Below, piece by piece: positions 17,674 to 27,024 of a DNA stretch of 64,000 nucleotides; the first letter of the stretch is position 1, and the number at the start of each line of letters is the position of its first letter. The DNA comes from Duganella sp. 1224. GTDB taxonomy: Bacteria; Pseudomonadota; Gammaproteobacteria; Burkholderiales; Burkholderiaceae_D. The translations under genes were made by a program, and so were the position numbers. Where the stretch lies: NCBI RefSeq assembly GCF_013408245.1, contig NZ_JACBYS010000005.1, positions 248,001 to 312,000 on the forward strand. Reading direction: 5' to 3'. The notes beneath the pieces are model-generated. The model was not told where the DNA came from and made no database searches. It saw only the letters and a program-made list of their open reading frames with translations.

Positions 17674-18840
17674 ATGTCTAATGATTATCTTTTCACCTCG
17701 GAATCCGTCTCGGAAGGTCACCCGGACAAGGTAGCGGACCAGATTTCCGACGCTATCCTCGACGCGATTCTGGCCCAGGACCCGAAAGCCCGTGTGGCGG
17801 CGGAAACGCTGTGCAACACCGGTCTGGTCGTGCTGGCCGGTGAAATCACCACCCACGCGAACGTCGACTATATCCAGGTCGCGCGCGAAACCATCAAGCG
17901 CATCGGCTACGACAACACCGACTACGGCATCGACTACAAGGGTTGCGCGGTGCTGGTGGCCTACGACAAGCAGTCGCCCGACATCGCCCAGGGCGTGGAC
18001 GAGGGCGCCGGCCTGGACCTGGACCAGGGCGCCGGCGACCAGGGCCTGATGTTCGGCTACGCCTGCGACGAAACCAATGAACTGATGCCGGCCGCGATCC
18101 ACTACGCGCACCGCCTGGTCGAGCGCCAGTCGCAACTGCGCAAGGACGGCCGCCTGCCATGGCTGCGGCCGGACGCCAAGTCGCAGGTCACGCTGCGCTA
18201 TGTCAACGGCCGCCCGGTGGCGGTGGACACCGTGGTGCTGTCGACCCAGCACGCGCCGGAAATGCAGCACAAGCAGATCGAGGAAGCGGTGATCGAGGAG
18301 ATCATCAAGCCGGTGCTGCCGAAGGAATGGCTGCAGGACACCAAGTACCTGGTCAACCCGACCGGCCGCTTCGTCATCGGCGGCCCGCAGGGCGACTGCG
18401 GCCTGACCGGCCGCAAGATCATCGTCGACACCTACGGCGGCGCTTCGCCGCACGGCGGCGGCGCGTTCTCGGGCAAGGACCCGTCGAAAGTGGACCGCTC
18501 GGCCGCCTACGCCGCCCGCTACGTGGCCAAGAACGTGGTGGCCGCCGGCCTGGCGCGCCAGTGCCAGGTGCAGGTGTCGTACGCGATCGGCGTGGCCCGT
18601 CCGATCAACATCACCGTCTACACCGAGGGCACCGGCGTGATCCCGGACGAGAAAATCGCCCAGCTGGTGATGGAGCACTTCGACCTGCGTCCGAAAGGCA
18701 TCGTGCAGATGCTGGACCTGCTGCGTCCGATCTACGGCAAGACCGCCGCCTACGGCCACTTCGGCCGGGAAGAGCCGGAATTCTCGTGGGAGCGCACCGA
18801 CAAGGCCGCCATCCTCCGCGCCGCCGCCGGCCTGAAGTAA
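17674..18840 (+). CDS. metK: MetK, S-adenosylmethionine synthetase
   Basis: The 388-aa cytoplasmic enzyme makes SAM from methionine and ATP. The start [19 protein letters not shown], the loop [12 protein letters not shown] and the phosphate-binding [19 protein letters not shown] are all intact. CAGGAG lies 7 bp before the ATG at 17674. It is the first of the methyl-cycle genes here (metK, ahcY, metF), though a small antisense cassette separates it from ahcY. A GC-rich hairpin follows the stop. Confidence 0.98.
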   Translation: MSNDYLFTSESVSEGHPDKVADQISDAILDAILAQDPKARVAAETLCNTGLVVLAGEITTHANVDYIQVARETIKRIGYDNTDYGIDYKGCAVLVAYDKQSPDIAQGVDEGAGLDLDQGAGDQGLMFGYACDETNELMPAAIHYAHRLVERQSQLRKDGRLPWLRPDAKSQVTLRYVNGRPVAVDTVVLSTQHAPEMQHKQIEEAVIEEIIKPVLPKEWLQDTKYLVNPTGRFVIGGPQGDCGLTGRKIIVDTYGGASPHGGGAFSGKDPSKVDRSAAYAARYVAKNVVAAGLARQCQVQVSYAIGVARPINITVYTEGTGVIPDEKIAQLVMEHFDLRPKGIVQMLDLLRPIYGKTAAYGHFGREEPEFSWERTDKAAILRAAAGLK

Positions 18841-18867
18841 TCAGCCTCTGCCGTAGCTAAAAACACC

Positions 18868-18890
18868 AACGCCCCGGATTCCGGGGCGTT
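18868..18890. terminator. Terminator hairpin shared by metK and the opposing cassette
   Basis: AACGCCCCGG and CCGGGGCGTT form a 10-bp stem with a 3-nt loop, followed by a short T-rich run on the plus strand. It lies 27 bp after the metK stop and 1 bp beyond the end of the opposing 24-aa ORF. Confidence 0.65.
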
Positions 18891-18891
18891 G

Positions 18892-18966
18892 TCATTTGGG
18901 GCGCTTGGGTGGCGGTGGCGGTGGTTTAAGCGGCAGATATTTGTCGCGTTGATTTTCCCAGTACAT
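18892..18966 (-). CDS. Possible 24-aa proline-rich peptide
   Basis: This very short ORF starts with ATG preceded by GGAGG at a spacing of 4 bp, and encodes a charged start (MYWENQRDKY) followed by LPLKPPPPPPKRPK. It begins 13 bp after the stop of the 71-aa ORF upstream on the same strand, so it would be the third gene of a compact cassette. The strong ribosome-binding site is the main support. The basic polyproline tail could bind a partner protein or be a C-terminal module. Confidence 0.4.
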   Translation of the reverse strand: MYWENQRDKYLPLKPPPPPPKRPK

Positions 18967-18979
18967 ATGGCCTCCGGTG

Positions 18980-19195
18980 TCAGTCAGAAAACACAGCATC
19001 GATCTTACGCTGTATTTTGGCGCGTAGGCGCGCGGTAAGCAGCAAATCGTACGGCGAATCCCCGTTTTCTATGCGATACCTGCCGTGTAAACCGAGTAGC
19101 TTCTTTTCAAAGTCGGCGACCGAAAATTCTGCATTAATTTTCATTCTGATGATGAAGGCATTGATGTCGATCATCAATCCTGAAAGCTCCGTCAC
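18980..19195 (-). CDS. Small protein (71 aa), second gene of a three-ORF cassette
   Basis: The product is helical and charged (FSVADFEKKLLGLHGRYRIE, then LRAKIQRKIDAVFSD) with no membrane segment. It starts with GTG overlapping the stop of the 98-aa gene (GTGA), consistent with translational coupling. The frame lies at -1 relative to the upstream gene, and the joined sequence reads smoothly (KLKIHAGR then TELSGLMIDINAF), so it may be the C-terminal part of one split protein. GC content is clearly lower than in metK and ahcY. I recognise no family. Confidence 0.6.
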   Translation of the reverse strand: MTELSGLMIDINAFIIRMKINAEFSVADFEKKLLGLHGRYRIENGDSPYDLLLTARLRAKIQRKIDAVFSD

Positions 19196-19488
19196 CGCCC
19201 GGCGTGAATTTTGAGCTTTTCACCCACCGATAGTTGTTTGGAAATAATGGCCAGTAACGCGCTGGTCGAAGTGAAGAGCGGCCATAAAAAGGCATAGTTG
19301 CTGTTTTCCCAGAAGATGAGGCCGGCCAGCGCTGAGCCCGCCGATGCGATGGCGACGGTAATCTTGCTGATACTATCCAGCCACGTCCACCGGCCAAGCA
19401 AGGCCAGTTCCAGCTCCTCCGAATAGCTGGTGTTATACAGCAATGCGTATGCTTCATTCCAGATAGCATCGCGCGGATCAGTATTCAT
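19192..19488 (-). CDS. Small two-TM membrane protein (98 aa), possibly SLATT-like
   Basis: The 98-aa product has a soluble start (MNTDPRDAIWNEAYALLYNT), then two hydrophobic segments at about residues 42-56 and 65-82, then a basic helix (SKQLSVGEKLKIHAGR). A short N-terminal helix, a 2-TM hairpin and a following cytoplasmic helix are reminiscent of SLATT-type 2TM proteins; this is a shape comparison only. It overlaps the next ORF by 4 bp. Base composition is lower in GC than the flanking genes, so horizontal acquisition is likely. Confidence 0.6.
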   Translation of the reverse strand: MNTDPRDAIWNEAYALLYNTSYSEELELALLGRWTWLDSISKITVAIASAGSALAGLIFWENSNYAFLWPLFTSTSALLAIISKQLSVGEKLKIHAGR

Positions 19489-19587
19489 GATGAGCTCTGC
19501 ATAAAAAAACAGCATAAGCCGGCCCGCAACGGCAGGGTTTGCGCTGGCACAAACGGGCGGATTGTTGTCGCCAGCGCCGGGGAACGA

Positions 19588-19596
19588 TGCTAAAAT
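19588..19596 (+). promoter_or_regulatory. Extended -10 promoter of the ahcY leader
   Basis: TGCTAAAAT is an extended -10 element. Transcription would start near 19602-19604, exactly at the 5' edge of the SAH riboswitch. A -35 element is not obvious. Confidence 0.55.
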
Positions 19597-19603
19597 GCAC
19601 GTT

Positions 19604-19660
19604 CCGAGGAGCGCTGCGACGAATGCACTTCGCCAGGCTCGGAGATCCCCAACCGCGCTC
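19604..19660 (+). ncRNA. S-adenosylhomocysteine (SAH) riboswitch
   Basis: The leader of ahcY carries the SAH aptamer. CCGAG (19604-19608) pairs with CTCGG (19638-19642), and GAGCGC (19609-19614) pairs with GCGCTC (19655-19660) to form the pseudoknot. The conserved stretch GAGGAGCGCTGCGAC and the GCCAGGCTCGG segment match the known motif. SAH binding is known to turn on ahcY expression. The aptamer ends 23 bp before the AAAGGAGG ribosome-binding site, which fits translational control. Confidence 0.92.
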
Positions 19661-19695
19661 ACGTTACTTTTTTCAACACATGAAAGGAGGGCGTG

Positions 19696-21123
<1,428 letters not shown>

Positions 21124-21131
21124 AAACCACC

Positions 21132-21161
21132 CCGTCATTCCGGCCTGCGCCGGAATGACGG
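21132..21161. repeat. Hairpin repeat after ahcY
   Basis: CCGTCATTCCGGC and GCCGGAATGACGG form a perfect 13-bp stem with a 4-nt loop, 8 bp after the ahcY stop. There is no T tract. Hairpins built on GTCATTCCGG-type arms are common intergenic repeats in betaproteobacteria, so this may be one of them. It could attenuate transcription or protect the ahcY 3' end. Confidence 0.6.
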
Positions 21162-21185
21162 CTTCTCTTGCAGCGAGAACTTCTT

Positions 21186-21536
21186 ATGCGTTTGGTCCTT
21201 ACCTGGTTAATCAATGCGCTGGCCCTGCTGGCCGTGCCTTACCTGATGCATTCCGTCGATGTCACAAGCATAGGCGCAGCCCTCGTCGCGGCTCTTGTAC
21301 TGGGCCTGGTCAATACGCTGATACGGCCGGTGTTGCTCCTGCTGACGCTGCCTGTGACGCTGGTGTCGCTCGGCCTGTTCATCTTCATCGTCAACGGCTT
21401 CATGTTCTGGCTGGTGGCGCAATGGGTGGATGGTTTCCATGTCGACAGCTTCCTGTCCGCTGTCGGTGGCGCCGTGTTGTACAGCATTATTTCCTGGGCT
21501 CTTTCCACCTTACTTTTGAAGAACTCAGATGGATAA
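21186..21536 (+). CDS. Phage holin family 4-like membrane protein
   Basis: The 116-aa product has four predicted membrane segments (ALLAVPYLM, SIGAALVAALVLGLVNTLI, VLLLLTLPVTLVSLGLFIFIVN and LSAVGGAVLYSIISWALS) and the family motif GLVNTLIRPVLLLLTLPVT. The family is named after holins but is mostly chromosomal with unknown function. It lies between ahcY and metF and overlaps metF by 8 bp, so it is part of the methyl-cycle operon, as in many betaproteobacteria. Confidence 0.88.
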   Translation: MRLVLTWLINALALLAVPYLMHSVDVTSIGAALVAALVLGLVNTLIRPVLLLLTLPVTLVSLGLFIFIVNGFMFWLVAQWVDGFHVDSFLSAVGGAVLYSIISWALSTLLLKNSDG

Positions 21537-22356
21537 CCCCAATTTCAGTATCGAATTTTTTCCGCCCAAGACGGCGGAAGGCGCGGAAAAGCTGCGCGCC
21601 ACGCGCGCCAAACTGGCCGAGCTGAATCCCAAGTATTTTTCCGTGACCTTTGGCGCCGGCGGCAGCACGCAGCGTGGCACGCTGGACACGGTGGTCGAGA
21701 TCCTGGCTGCCGGCCATGACGCCGCGCCGCACCTGTCGTGCGTCGGCGGCACGCGCGAGTCGATCCGCGCGATTCTGCAGGAATTCAAATCGCACAACAT
21801 CAAGCGCATCGTCGCGCTGCGCGGCGACCTGCCGAGTGGCTACGGCGCGGCGGGCGAGTTCCGGTATGCGAATGAGCTGGTGGAGTTCATCCGCCAGGAG
21901 ACCGGCGACTGGTTCCACATCGAGGTGGCGGCGTATCCGGAGGTGCACCCGCAGGCGCGCTCGCCGCAGGACGATCTGCTGGCGTTCGAGCGCAAGATCA
22001 AGGCCGGCGCCAATTCGGCGATCACGCAGTATTTCTACAATGCGGACGCCTATTTCCAGTTCGTCGAGCAGGTGCGCAAGCTGGGCATCGACGTGCCGGT
22101 GGTGGCCGGCATCATGCCGATCACGAACTACACGCAGCTGATGCGCTTCTCCGACATGTGCGGCGCCGAGATCCCGCGCTGGGTGCGACTGAAGCTGGCC
22201 AGCTTTGGCGACGACACGGCGTCGATCAAGGCGTTCGGGCTGGATGTGGTGACGGCGCTGTGCGAACGCCTGCTGCAAGGCGGCGCGCCCGGCCTGCACT
22301 TCTACAGCATGAACCAGGCCGCGGCGACCACCGCGCTGTGGCAACGGCTGGTCTGA
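21529..22356 (+). CDS. metF: MetF, methylenetetrahydrofolate reductase
   Basis: The 275-aa flavoenzyme reduces 5,10-methylene-THF to 5-methyl-THF, the methyl donor for methionine synthesis. The start SIEFFPPKT, the folate and FAD contacts VTFGAGGSTQ and LRGDLPSG, and APGLHFYSMN near the C-terminus are typical. Length matches the bacterial single-domain enzyme. It overlaps the preceding gene and completes the set metK-ahcY-metF. A dispersed palindromic repeat follows 4 bp after the stop. Confidence 0.97.
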   Translation: MDNPNFSIEFFPPKTAEGAEKLRATRAKLAELNPKYFSVTFGAGGSTQRGTLDTVVEILAAGHDAAPHLSCVGGTRESIRAILQEFKSHNIKRIVALRGDLPSGYGAAGEFRYANELVEFIRQETGDWFHIEVAAYPEVHPQARSPQDDLLAFERKIKAGANSAITQYFYNADAYFQFVEQVRKLGIDVPVVAGIMPITNYTQLMRFSDMCGAEIPRWVRLKLASFGDDTASIKAFGLDVVTALCERLLQGGAPGLHFYSMNQAAATTALWQRLV

Positions 22357-22360
22357 GCCA

Positions 22361-22410
22361 ACCCCGCACACCGGAGGCGTGGGGTCTGACCCCGTACGGG
22401 GTCAGACCCC
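22361..22410. repeat. 50-bp palindromic repeat, copy 2
   Basis: It has the same architecture as the copy at 8425-8474: ACCCCGCACACCG, a 7-bp spacer and a 30-bp perfect palindrome at 22381-22410. It lies between convergent metF and ygfA, and the palindrome contains the last two codons and the TGA stop of ygfA. Confidence 0.85.
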
Positions 22411-23019
22411 TGCTGGCCGCAGTGCGGGTTGAAGGGCGGCGGCTTCGGTAAGTATGCAGTCCAGCGCCACATCGTGCGCGTCCTCGGCGAAAACGACCTG
22501 CAAGCTGCTGTACGCGATGCCCACCGTGCGCGGGCGGGGGGGCCGCGCCAGCGTGCGGTCATAAAACCCGCCGCCATAGCCCAATCGATAACCCTGCGGA
22601 TTGAATCCCAGGCAAGGCACCAGCAACGCCGGCGGATACGCCGCCTGCAAACGCAAATCCGCCGGCACCGCGACCCCCATCTTATCCTTCACCATCGGCT
22701 CGCCGATGCGCCACTCGGCAAACTCCAGCGCCGCATCCTTTTGCACCACCACCGGCAGCAGCAGCCGCGCGCCCAAACGCGCCAGCTCCGCATACGCCGG
22801 ATGCAGATCCGGCTCGTCGCGCAAGGGCCAGTAGACGCCCAGCGCCGCTGGCCGCGCCACCTGCCACCACGCCACCACACGCTCGCCGATCGCCCGGTCC
22901 CATAGCGCGCGCGTGGCAGGGTCCAGCGCCCGCCGCGCGGTCAGCAACTGCTTGCGCAAATCCGCCTTCTGTACTGGTGATCCGGATGCGCTGCGTGGTA
23001 TTCTAGGGTCGCTGGTCAT
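22402..23019 (-). CDS. ygfA: 5-formyltetrahydrofolate cyclo-ligase
   Basis: The 205-aa enzyme returns 5-formyl-THF to the folate pool as 5,10-methenyl-THF, using ATP. The C-terminal signature LVPCLGFNPQGYRLGYGGGFYDRTLA is present in separate blocks (LVPCLGF and RLGYGGGFYDR), and the N-terminal helix QKADLRKQLLTARRALDP fits. The start at 23019 sits only 30 bp from the divergent slt start. The final residues RPAGV and the stop come from the palindromic repeat, so the native C-terminus may have been altered. Confidence 0.92.
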   Translation of the reverse strand: MTSDPRIPRSASGSPVQKADLRKQLLTARRALDPATRALWDRAIGERVVAWWQVARPAALGVYWPLRDEPDLHPAYAELARLGARLLLPVVVQKDAALEFAEWRIGEPMVKDKMGVAVPADLRLQAAYPPALLVPCLGFNPQGYRLGYGGGFYDRTLARPPRPRTVGIAYSSLQVVFAEDAHDVALDCILTEAAALQPALRPAGV

Positions 23020-23049
23020 ATTTGGTTCAAGACTATAGAGAGTTGCACT

Positions 23050-25020
23050 TTGATTTCTGTTTCGAAATGGATTGCCGGCGCGGTCGTCGTTGCCTTTACC
23101 TCGTTTGCCCATGCCGACGACATCAACCCGGACAGCCGCAGGGACGACGATGCCTTCCTGCTGCTGCGCGACGCCGTGCGCCAGGACGATGCCAGCAAAG
23201 CGGAGTTCTACGCCGCCCGCCTGACCAACTACTCCATTCCATCCTATGTCGATTATTATCGGCTGAAATCCCATCTGAAGGATGCCACCCAGGCCGAAAT
23301 CCGCGATTTCATGCAGCGTTATCAAGGCCAGGCCATCGTCGACCGCCTGCGCAACGACTGGCTGCTGGAACTGGGCCGCAAGCGCGACTGGGCCACCTTC
23401 GACGAGCAGTACCCGCAGTTTGTGCTCAACGACGACACCCAGGTCAAATGCTACGCGCTGATCTCGCGCGCGCTCAAGGGCCAGAAGGTGGCCGACGAGG
23501 CGCGCGCCTTGCTCACATCCCCGTCGGTCTACGGCCAGCCCTGCGCGGACCTGATCGCCACGCTGTACCAGAACGGCCAGTTCACCACCGAGGACCTGTA
23601 CGCGCAACTGCGCCTGTCCGGCGAATTCAACGCCACCGGCCAGGCTCGCCGCATCGTCGCGTTGCTCGACGGCCCGGAAAAGAAAGCCGTGCAGGCGGTC
23701 GATCTGCCGACGGTGGCGGTGGCCAAGGGCATGGGCCCGAGCAAGGTGGAACACCAGATCTACATCGTCGCCATCGGCCGCCTGGCCAAGACCAGCATCA
23801 AGCTGGCCACGCTGGCGCTCAACAAGGCCGCGCCGAAAATGACGCCGCTGGAGGCGCAGGAAGGCTGGGCCGCGATCGCGCTGCAATCGTCGTACACGCT
23901 GGCGCCGGAAACCACCGATTACTGGAAGCGCGCCAACGGCGCGCCGCTGTCCATCGACCAGATGCAATGGAAGACCCGCATCGCGCTGCGCAATGGCGAC
24001 TGGCGCCAGGTGGAGAACAACATCCGCGCCATGCCGGCTGCGCTGCGCAACGAGCCGACCTGGATCTACTGGCTGGGCCGCGCGCTGATGGCGCGCGACG
24101 GCGTCTCCACCCAGCCGAGCGGCGAAGCGCTGCAACTGTTCCGCAGCATCTCGGACCAGTCGAACTACTACGGCCAGCTGGCGCTGGAGGAATCCGGCAA
24201 GCTGATTACCATCCCGGCTGCCGGCGCGCCGGTCACGCAGGCGGAGATCGCGCCGATCGCCGCCAACCCCAACTTCCAGCGCGCGCTGAAGTTCTTCGGC
24301 ATGCGCCTGCGCTTCGAGGGCACGCGCGAATGGAACTGGGGCCTGCGCGGCATGAGCGAGCGCGAACACCTGGCCGCCGCCGAATACGCGCGCCAGAACA
24401 ATATCCTCGACCGCATGGTCAATACCTCGGAGCGCACCCGCATCCAGGTCGACTACACGCAGCGCTTCCCGTCGCCGCACAATGACGTCATGCATCCGGC
24501 CACGCAGACGCTGGGCCTGGACAAGGCCTGGGTGTATGGCCTGATCCGCCAGGAGTCGCGCTTCATCATGGACGCGCAATCGCACGTCGGCGCATCCGGT
24601 TTGATGCAGGTGATGCCGTCCACCGGCCGCTGGGTGGCCAAGAAGCTGGGCCTGACCGACTTTGCGCAGGACATGCTGAGCGACGTCCGCTACAACATCA
24701 TGCTGGGCACGAACTACCTGAACATGGTGCTGGGGAATATGGACGGCAACGAGGTGCTGGCCACCGCCGCCTACAACGCCGGGCCGGGCCGCCTGCGCAC
24801 CTGGCGCTCGACGCTGACCAAGCCGATGGACAGCACCATCTTCATCGAATCGATTCCGTACGCCGAAACCCGCACCTACGTCAAAAACGTGATGTCGAAT
24901 TCAACCTACTACGCGGCGCTGTTTGAAGGACGCCCGCAATCGCTGAAGGCACGCCTTGGCACCGTGCTGCCCAAGGGCTACACGGAGCAGGAAGAACAGG
25001 AAACCAGCTTCGCCCGCTGA
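23050..25020 (+). CDS. slt: Soluble lytic murein transglycosylase (Slt70-like)
   Basis: The 656-aa periplasmic enzyme cleaves peptidoglycan glycans to 1,6-anhydromuropeptides. It has a signal peptide (SKWIAGAVVVAFTSFAHA), a long alpha-superhelical U/L domain and a C-terminal SLT domain with catalytic Glu502 in GLIRQESRF, followed by GASGLMQVMP and AAYNAGPGR. The start is TTG at 23050, because no ATG lies before the signal peptide; GAGAG is 7-9 bp upstream. It faces ygfA, and GST and cca follow on the same strand. Confidence 0.93.
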   Translation: MISVSKWIAGAVVVAFTSFAHADDINPDSRRDDDAFLLLRDAVRQDDASKAEFYAARLTNYSIPSYVDYYRLKSHLKDATQAEIRDFMQRYQGQAIVDRLRNDWLLELGRKRDWATFDEQYPQFVLNDDTQVKCYALISRALKGQKVADEARALLTSPSVYGQPCADLIATLYQNGQFTTEDLYAQLRLSGEFNATGQARRIVALLDGPEKKAVQAVDLPTVAVAKGMGPSKVEHQIYIVAIGRLAKTSIKLATLALNKAAPKMTPLEAQEGWAAIALQSSYTLAPETTDYWKRANGAPLSIDQMQWKTRIALRNGDWRQVENNIRAMPAALRNEPTWIYWLGRALMARDGVSTQPSGEALQLFRSISDQSNYYGQLALEESGKLITIPAAGAPVTQAEIAPIAANPNFQRALKFFGMRLRFEGTREWNWGLRGMSEREHLAAAEYARQNNILDRMVNTSERTRIQVDYTQRFPSPHNDVMHPATQTLGLDKAWVYGLIRQESRFIMDAQSHVGASGLMQVMPSTGRWVAKKLGLTDFAQDMLSDVRYNIMLGTNYLNMVLGNMDGNEVLATAAYNAGPGRLRTWRSTLTKPMDSTIFIESIPYAETRTYVKNVMSNSTYYAALFEGRPQSLKARLGTVLPKGYTEQEEQETSFAR

Positions 25021-25046
25021 CCGCTTACAACCCAGGACTTCGTACC

Positions 25047-25766
25047 ATGCAGACTACCCACCTCGATCCCAGCCTGTCGCAAACGCTTGCGGCGGCGCGC
25101 GAGCCAGGCCTCACGCTCGTCATCGGTAACAAGAATTACTCCTCGTGGTCGATGCGGCCGTGGGTGGCGATGGTCGCCTTCGGCATTCCGTTCCAGGAAG
25201 TGCGCGTGCTGCTGGACCGCGAGGACACCGCCAACCGCATCTGCAGCTACTCGGCCTCTGGCCGCGTGCCGGTGCTGCTGGCTGGCGACGAGATGACCAT
25301 CTGGGACAGCCTGGCCATCTGCGAATATCTGGCCGAGCAGTTCCCCGAGCTGCATCTGTGGCCACAGGACGTGGCGGCGCGCGCCATGGCGCGTTCGGTG
25401 TGCGCCGAGATGCACGCCGGCTTCACCGACCTGCGCACGTCGATGTCGATGAACATCCGCGCCAGCTTCCCCGGCAAGGGCCGCACGCCCGGCACCCAGG
25501 CGGACATAGGCCGCATCAGCGAAATCTGGGAGGAGTGCCTGTCGCGCTTCGGCCACCACCAGTTCCTGTTTGGCGACTTCTCGCTGGCCGACGCCTACTA
25601 TGCGCCGGTGGTGCTGCGCTTCCGCACCTACGGCGTCACGCTGGCGCCGGCGCTGGACGCCTACTGCCAGCGCGTGCTGGCCCACCCTGCGGTGGCGCGC
25701 TGGGTCAGCGAAGCGCTGGCGGAAACCGAAACGGCGCCCAAGCACGACGCCGACATGCCGGACTGA
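25047..25766 (+). CDS. Glutathione S-transferase family protein
   Basis: The 239-aa cytoplasmic protein has a thioredoxin-like N-terminal domain (LVIGNKNYSSWSMRPWVAM) with the glutathione-binding stretch GRVPVLL and the WDSLAICEYLAE motif, then the helical C-terminal domain. Ser residues in NYSSWS are in the position of the GST catalytic residue. Substrate is unknown. It lies between slt and cca, an arrangement common in this order of bacteria. Confidence 0.88.
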   Translation: MQTTHLDPSLSQTLAAAREPGLTLVIGNKNYSSWSMRPWVAMVAFGIPFQEVRVLLDREDTANRICSYSASGRVPVLLAGDEMTIWDSLAICEYLAEQFPELHLWPQDVAARAMARSVCAEMHAGFTDLRTSMSMNIRASFPGKGRTPGTQADIGRISEIWEECLSRFGHHQFLFGDFSLADAYYAPVVLRFRTYGVTLAPALDAYCQRVLAHPAVARWVSEALAETETAPKHDADMPD

Positions 25767-25770
25767 GATG

Positions 25771-27024
25771 ATGCACACTTACGTAGTCGGCGGCGCGGTG
25801 CGCGACGCGCTGCTTGGCCTGCCGGTCAAGGATCACGATCACGTGGTGGTCGGCGCCACGCCGGACGACATGATCGCCAAGGGCTTTCGCCCGGTCGGCA
25901 AGGACTTCCCGGTGTTCCTGCATCCGCAAACGCAGGAGGAATACGCGCTGGCGCGCACCGAGCGCAAAACCGCGCCCGGGTATAAGGGCTTTGTGTTCCA
26001 CACCTCGCCCGACGTGACGCTGGAAGAGGACCTGGTGCGGCGCGACCTCACCATCAACGCCATCGCCCGCGCCGACGACGGCACGCTCACCGATCCCTAC
26101 GGCGGCCAGCGCGACATCGAGCAGCGCGTGTTCCGCCATGTGTCCGAAGCGTTCGCGGAAGACCCGGTGCGCATCCTGCGGCTGGCGCGCTTTGCCGCCC
26201 GCTTCAGCGACTTCACCGTGGCGCCTGAGACCAACGCGCTGATGAAGCAGATGGTGGCGGACGGCGAAGTGGATGCGCTGGTGCCGGAGCGCGTGTGGCA
26301 GGAACTGTCGCGCGGGCTGATGGAAGCCAAACCATCGCGCATGCTGGAAGTGCTGCGCGACTGCGGCGCGCTGGCGCGCATCCTGCCGGAGCTGGACGCG
26401 CTGTGGGGCGTGCCGCAGCCGGAGAAATGGCATCCTGAAATCGACACCGGCATCCACGTGCTGCAAGTAGTGGACTGCTCCGCCAGGCTGCAACGCGAGC
26501 TGCCGGTGCGCTTCGCCTGCATGATGCACGATCTGGGCAAGGGCGTGACGCCGTCCGACAAATGGCCATCGCATCACGGGCATGAAGAACTGGGCGTCAA
26601 GCTGGTGGAACAGGTGTGCAAGCGCCTGCGCGTGCCGACCGACTGCCGCGACCTGGCGGTGATGACGGCGCGCGAACACGGCAACGTCGGCCGCGCGCTG
26701 CAACTGCGCGCCAACACCATCGTCAAGCTGCTGGAGCGTTGCGACGCCTTCCGTAAGCCGGCGCGCTTCGTGCAGATGCTGCAGGCCACCGAGTGCGACG
26801 CGCGCGGCCGCATCGGCCCGAGCGCCAGCTTTGCGGATACGCCGTTCCCGCAGATGGCGCATCTGGAAGCGGCGCTGGAGGCGGCCCGCGCCGTCAACGC
26901 CGGCGAGATCGCGCAAGCCTGCGCCGACCAGCCGCAGCGCATTCCGGAGCGCGTGCACATGGCGCGCGTCGGCGCCGTCAAGCAGGCGCTCAAGCTGGCG
27001 GATGACGACGGGGCGCCCGAGTGA
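25771..27024 (+). CDS. cca: Multifunctional CCA tRNA nucleotidyltransferase
   Basis: The 417-aa protein adds or repairs the 3' CCA end of tRNAs. The class II nucleotidyltransferase head is clear: GGAVRDALLG and DHDHVVVG supply the catalytic carboxylates, and RRDLTINAIA follows. A C-terminal HD domain (CMMHDLGKG, then KWPSHHGHEELG) predicts the phosphohydrolase activities of the gammaproteobacterial-type enzyme. The ATG at 25771 is chosen; another ATG one codon earlier is equally possible. The stop overlaps the GTG start of the next gene. Confidence 0.95.
   Translation: MHTYVVGGAVRDALLGLPVKDHDHVVVGATPDDMIAKGFRPVGKDFPVFLHPQTQEEYALARTERKTAPGYKGFVFHTSPDVTLEEDLVRRDLTINAIARADDGTLTDPYGGQRDIEQRVFRHVSEAFAEDPVRILRLARFAARFSDFTVAPETNALMKQMVADGEVDALVPERVWQELSRGLMEAKPSRMLEVLRDCGALARILPELDALWGVPQPEKWHPEIDTGIHVLQVVDCSARLQRELPVRFACMMHDLGKGVTPSDKWPSHHGHEELGVKLVEQVCKRLRVPTDCRDLAVMTAREHGNVGRALQLRANTIVKLLERCDAFRKPARFVQMLQATECDARGRIGPSASFADTPFPQMAHLEAALEAARAVNAGEIAQACADQPQRIPERVHMARVGAVKQALKLADDDGAPE

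Noticed and set aside
21186-21536. The holin-like gene as a sign of prophage
   Set aside because: No other phage genes are near; this family is commonly found between ahcY and metF in betaproteobacteria.
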